A DNA stretch of 64,000 bases, taken from the NCBI RefSeq assembly GCF_024347655.1, contig NZ_AP025515.1:868001-932000 (forward strand). The letters are read 5' to 3'. Positions 63,272 through 64,000 of this stretch are shown here, piece after piece (the first letter of the stretch is position 1; each line of letters starts with the position of its first letter). The stretch is from Vibrio toranzoniae. Its GTDB lineage: Bacteria > Pseudomonadota > Gammaproteobacteria > Enterobacterales > Vibrionaceae. A program made the translations under genes and the position numbers. The notes beneath the pieces are model-generated. The model was not told the DNA's origin and did no database searches. It worked only from the letters and a program-made list of their open reading frames with translations.

Positions 63272-64000
63272 ATGTATAAGTACAAATTACCTGTCCTTGA
63301 AAAAGTCGGATTTGGCGCCGGAGATATGGCTGTCAATGTGGTGATTTCATCGATGATGTTAATCATTACATTCTTCTATACGGATATTTTTGGTATCAAA
63401 CCCGAAGACTTAGCGATGTTATTCATTGTGGTCCGATTAATCGATGCGGTGACCGACCCGTTGATGGGCATGATTACCGATAAGTTTACCTCTCGCTGGG
63501 GTCGTTACCGTCAATACCTACTCTTTCTTGCGATTCCTTTTGGTGTCTCGGTCTACTTAGCTTTCAGCACACCAGACGGTGATTACAACACTAAGCTGGT
63601 TTACGCTTACGCGACATATATCTTGATCACTGTCATGTTTACGGCAGTGACCATTCCATACATCTCTTTGATCAGTGTGATGACCGACGATCCGAAAGAG
63701 CGCTTGTCTGCGAACGGTTACCGTTTGTTCTTCGCTAAGATCGCGGCTTTTCTTGTCACCATTATCGTTCCGCAGTTATCAACCGCTTGGGGCCAAGATA
63801 ACATCCAATTGGGTTACCAATATTCGATGGGTTTGATGGGATTGATGGGCACGTTGCTGTTCTTGTTTTGTTTCGCGACCACCAAAGAGCGTATTGAACA
63901 CGTGGTCGACAAAAAGTCATTCAAAGACCAAGTTAAATTGCTGATGAGAAACGACCAATGGTTAGTGCTGTGTGCGGTATGTGTGACAGGTACTATCGGC
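63272..64000 (+). CDS. GPH-family glycoside/sugar symporter, N-terminal part
   Basis: The frame opens with ATG at 63272 (AAGGA nine bases upstream) and runs off the window after 243 codons. It has GPH/MFS features: EKVGFGAGDMAVN at the start, RLIDAVTDPLMGMITDKFTSRWGRYRQYLLF, TIPYISLISVMTDDPKERLSANGYRLFFAKIA, and about six membrane segments so far. It probably imports a sugar or oligosaccharide released by the GH20 enzyme, such as GlcNAc or chitobiose-type products. The C-terminal half is outside the window. Confidence 0.88.
   Translation, partial: MYKYKLPVLEKVGFGAGDMAVNVVISSMMLIITFFYTDIFGIKPEDLAMLFIVVRLIDAVTDPLMGMITDKFTSRWGRYRQYLLFLAIPFGVSVYLAFSTPDGDYNTKLVYAYATYILITVMFTAVTIPYISLISVMTDDPKERLSANGYRLFFAKIAAFLVTIIVPQLSTAWGQDNIQLGYQYSMGLMGLMGTLLFLFCFATTKERIEHVVDKKSFKDQVKLLMRNDQWLVLCAVCVTGTIG

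Overview
The window reads as the replication-origin region of the secondary chromosome (chromosome II) of a marine Vibrio. Three things show this together: rctB, the initiator specific to Vibrionaceae chromosome II; a divergent parA2-parB2 pair; and an origin between them with six regularly spaced ATGATCA iterons, a perfect DnaA box and an AT-rich flank. Six copies of the chromosome-II centromere motif (TTTACA-n-TGTAAA) lie in three groups. The species cannot be fixed from sequence alone; gene content would suit a Splendidus-like clade.

Layout. 1-4.8 kb: the end of a GntR-type regulator, a hybrid sensor kinase divergent from a periplasmic binding protein, a NADAR protein and a small unknown. 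5.1-7.4 kb: two OppD/OppF-like ATPases plus an unknown, behind a strong Fur-box-like site. 7.5-15.5 kb: rctB, ori2, parAB2, tmcA and parS2 sites. 15.8-23.8 kb: a FapA-like protein and a Lap system (LapB, LapD, LapG and LapC homologues) in which c-di-GMP would control proteolytic release of a surface adhesin; the adhesin itself is not here. 23.9-31.2 kb: a DctB/DctD-like two-component pair whose regulator has lost its sigma-54 contact elements, pdxH, and two PEGA-domain paralogues. 31.5-40 kb: an extra RctB-iteron cluster, then proline catabolism (AraC-type regulator, putA, a separate ALDH-like protein, putP) and an Lrp-type regulator. 40-52.4 kb: mixed housekeeping and accessory genes (DUF445, ABC exporter, CtlX, hydrolase, MscS, ZntB, porin, isochorismatase-like, a MarR/HlyD/FUSC efflux operon, an IS5-family remnant, an ATPase).

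52.5-64 kb is the most coherent catabolic unit: an RpiR-type regulator, a PLP-dependent D-amino-acid deaminase, a D-aminoacylase-type deacetylase, RidA, a sodium:solute symporter, a KDG kinase, a KDPG aldolase, a secreted GH20 hexosaminidase and the start of a GPH-type sugar transporter. This set fits catabolism of C1-oxidised chitin (N-acetylglucosaminic acid): release by GH20, uptake, deacetylation, deamination to 2-keto-3-deoxygluconate, phosphorylation, and cleavage to pyruvate and glyceraldehyde-3-phosphate. As I recall, such a D-amino-acid-like oxidative chitin pathway was described in marine Pseudoalteromonas; assigning it to this Vibrio locus is inference.

No rRNA, tRNA or CRISPR array was seen. 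Many starts were moved from the longest ORF to an internal ATG with a good ribosome binding site; the entries say where.
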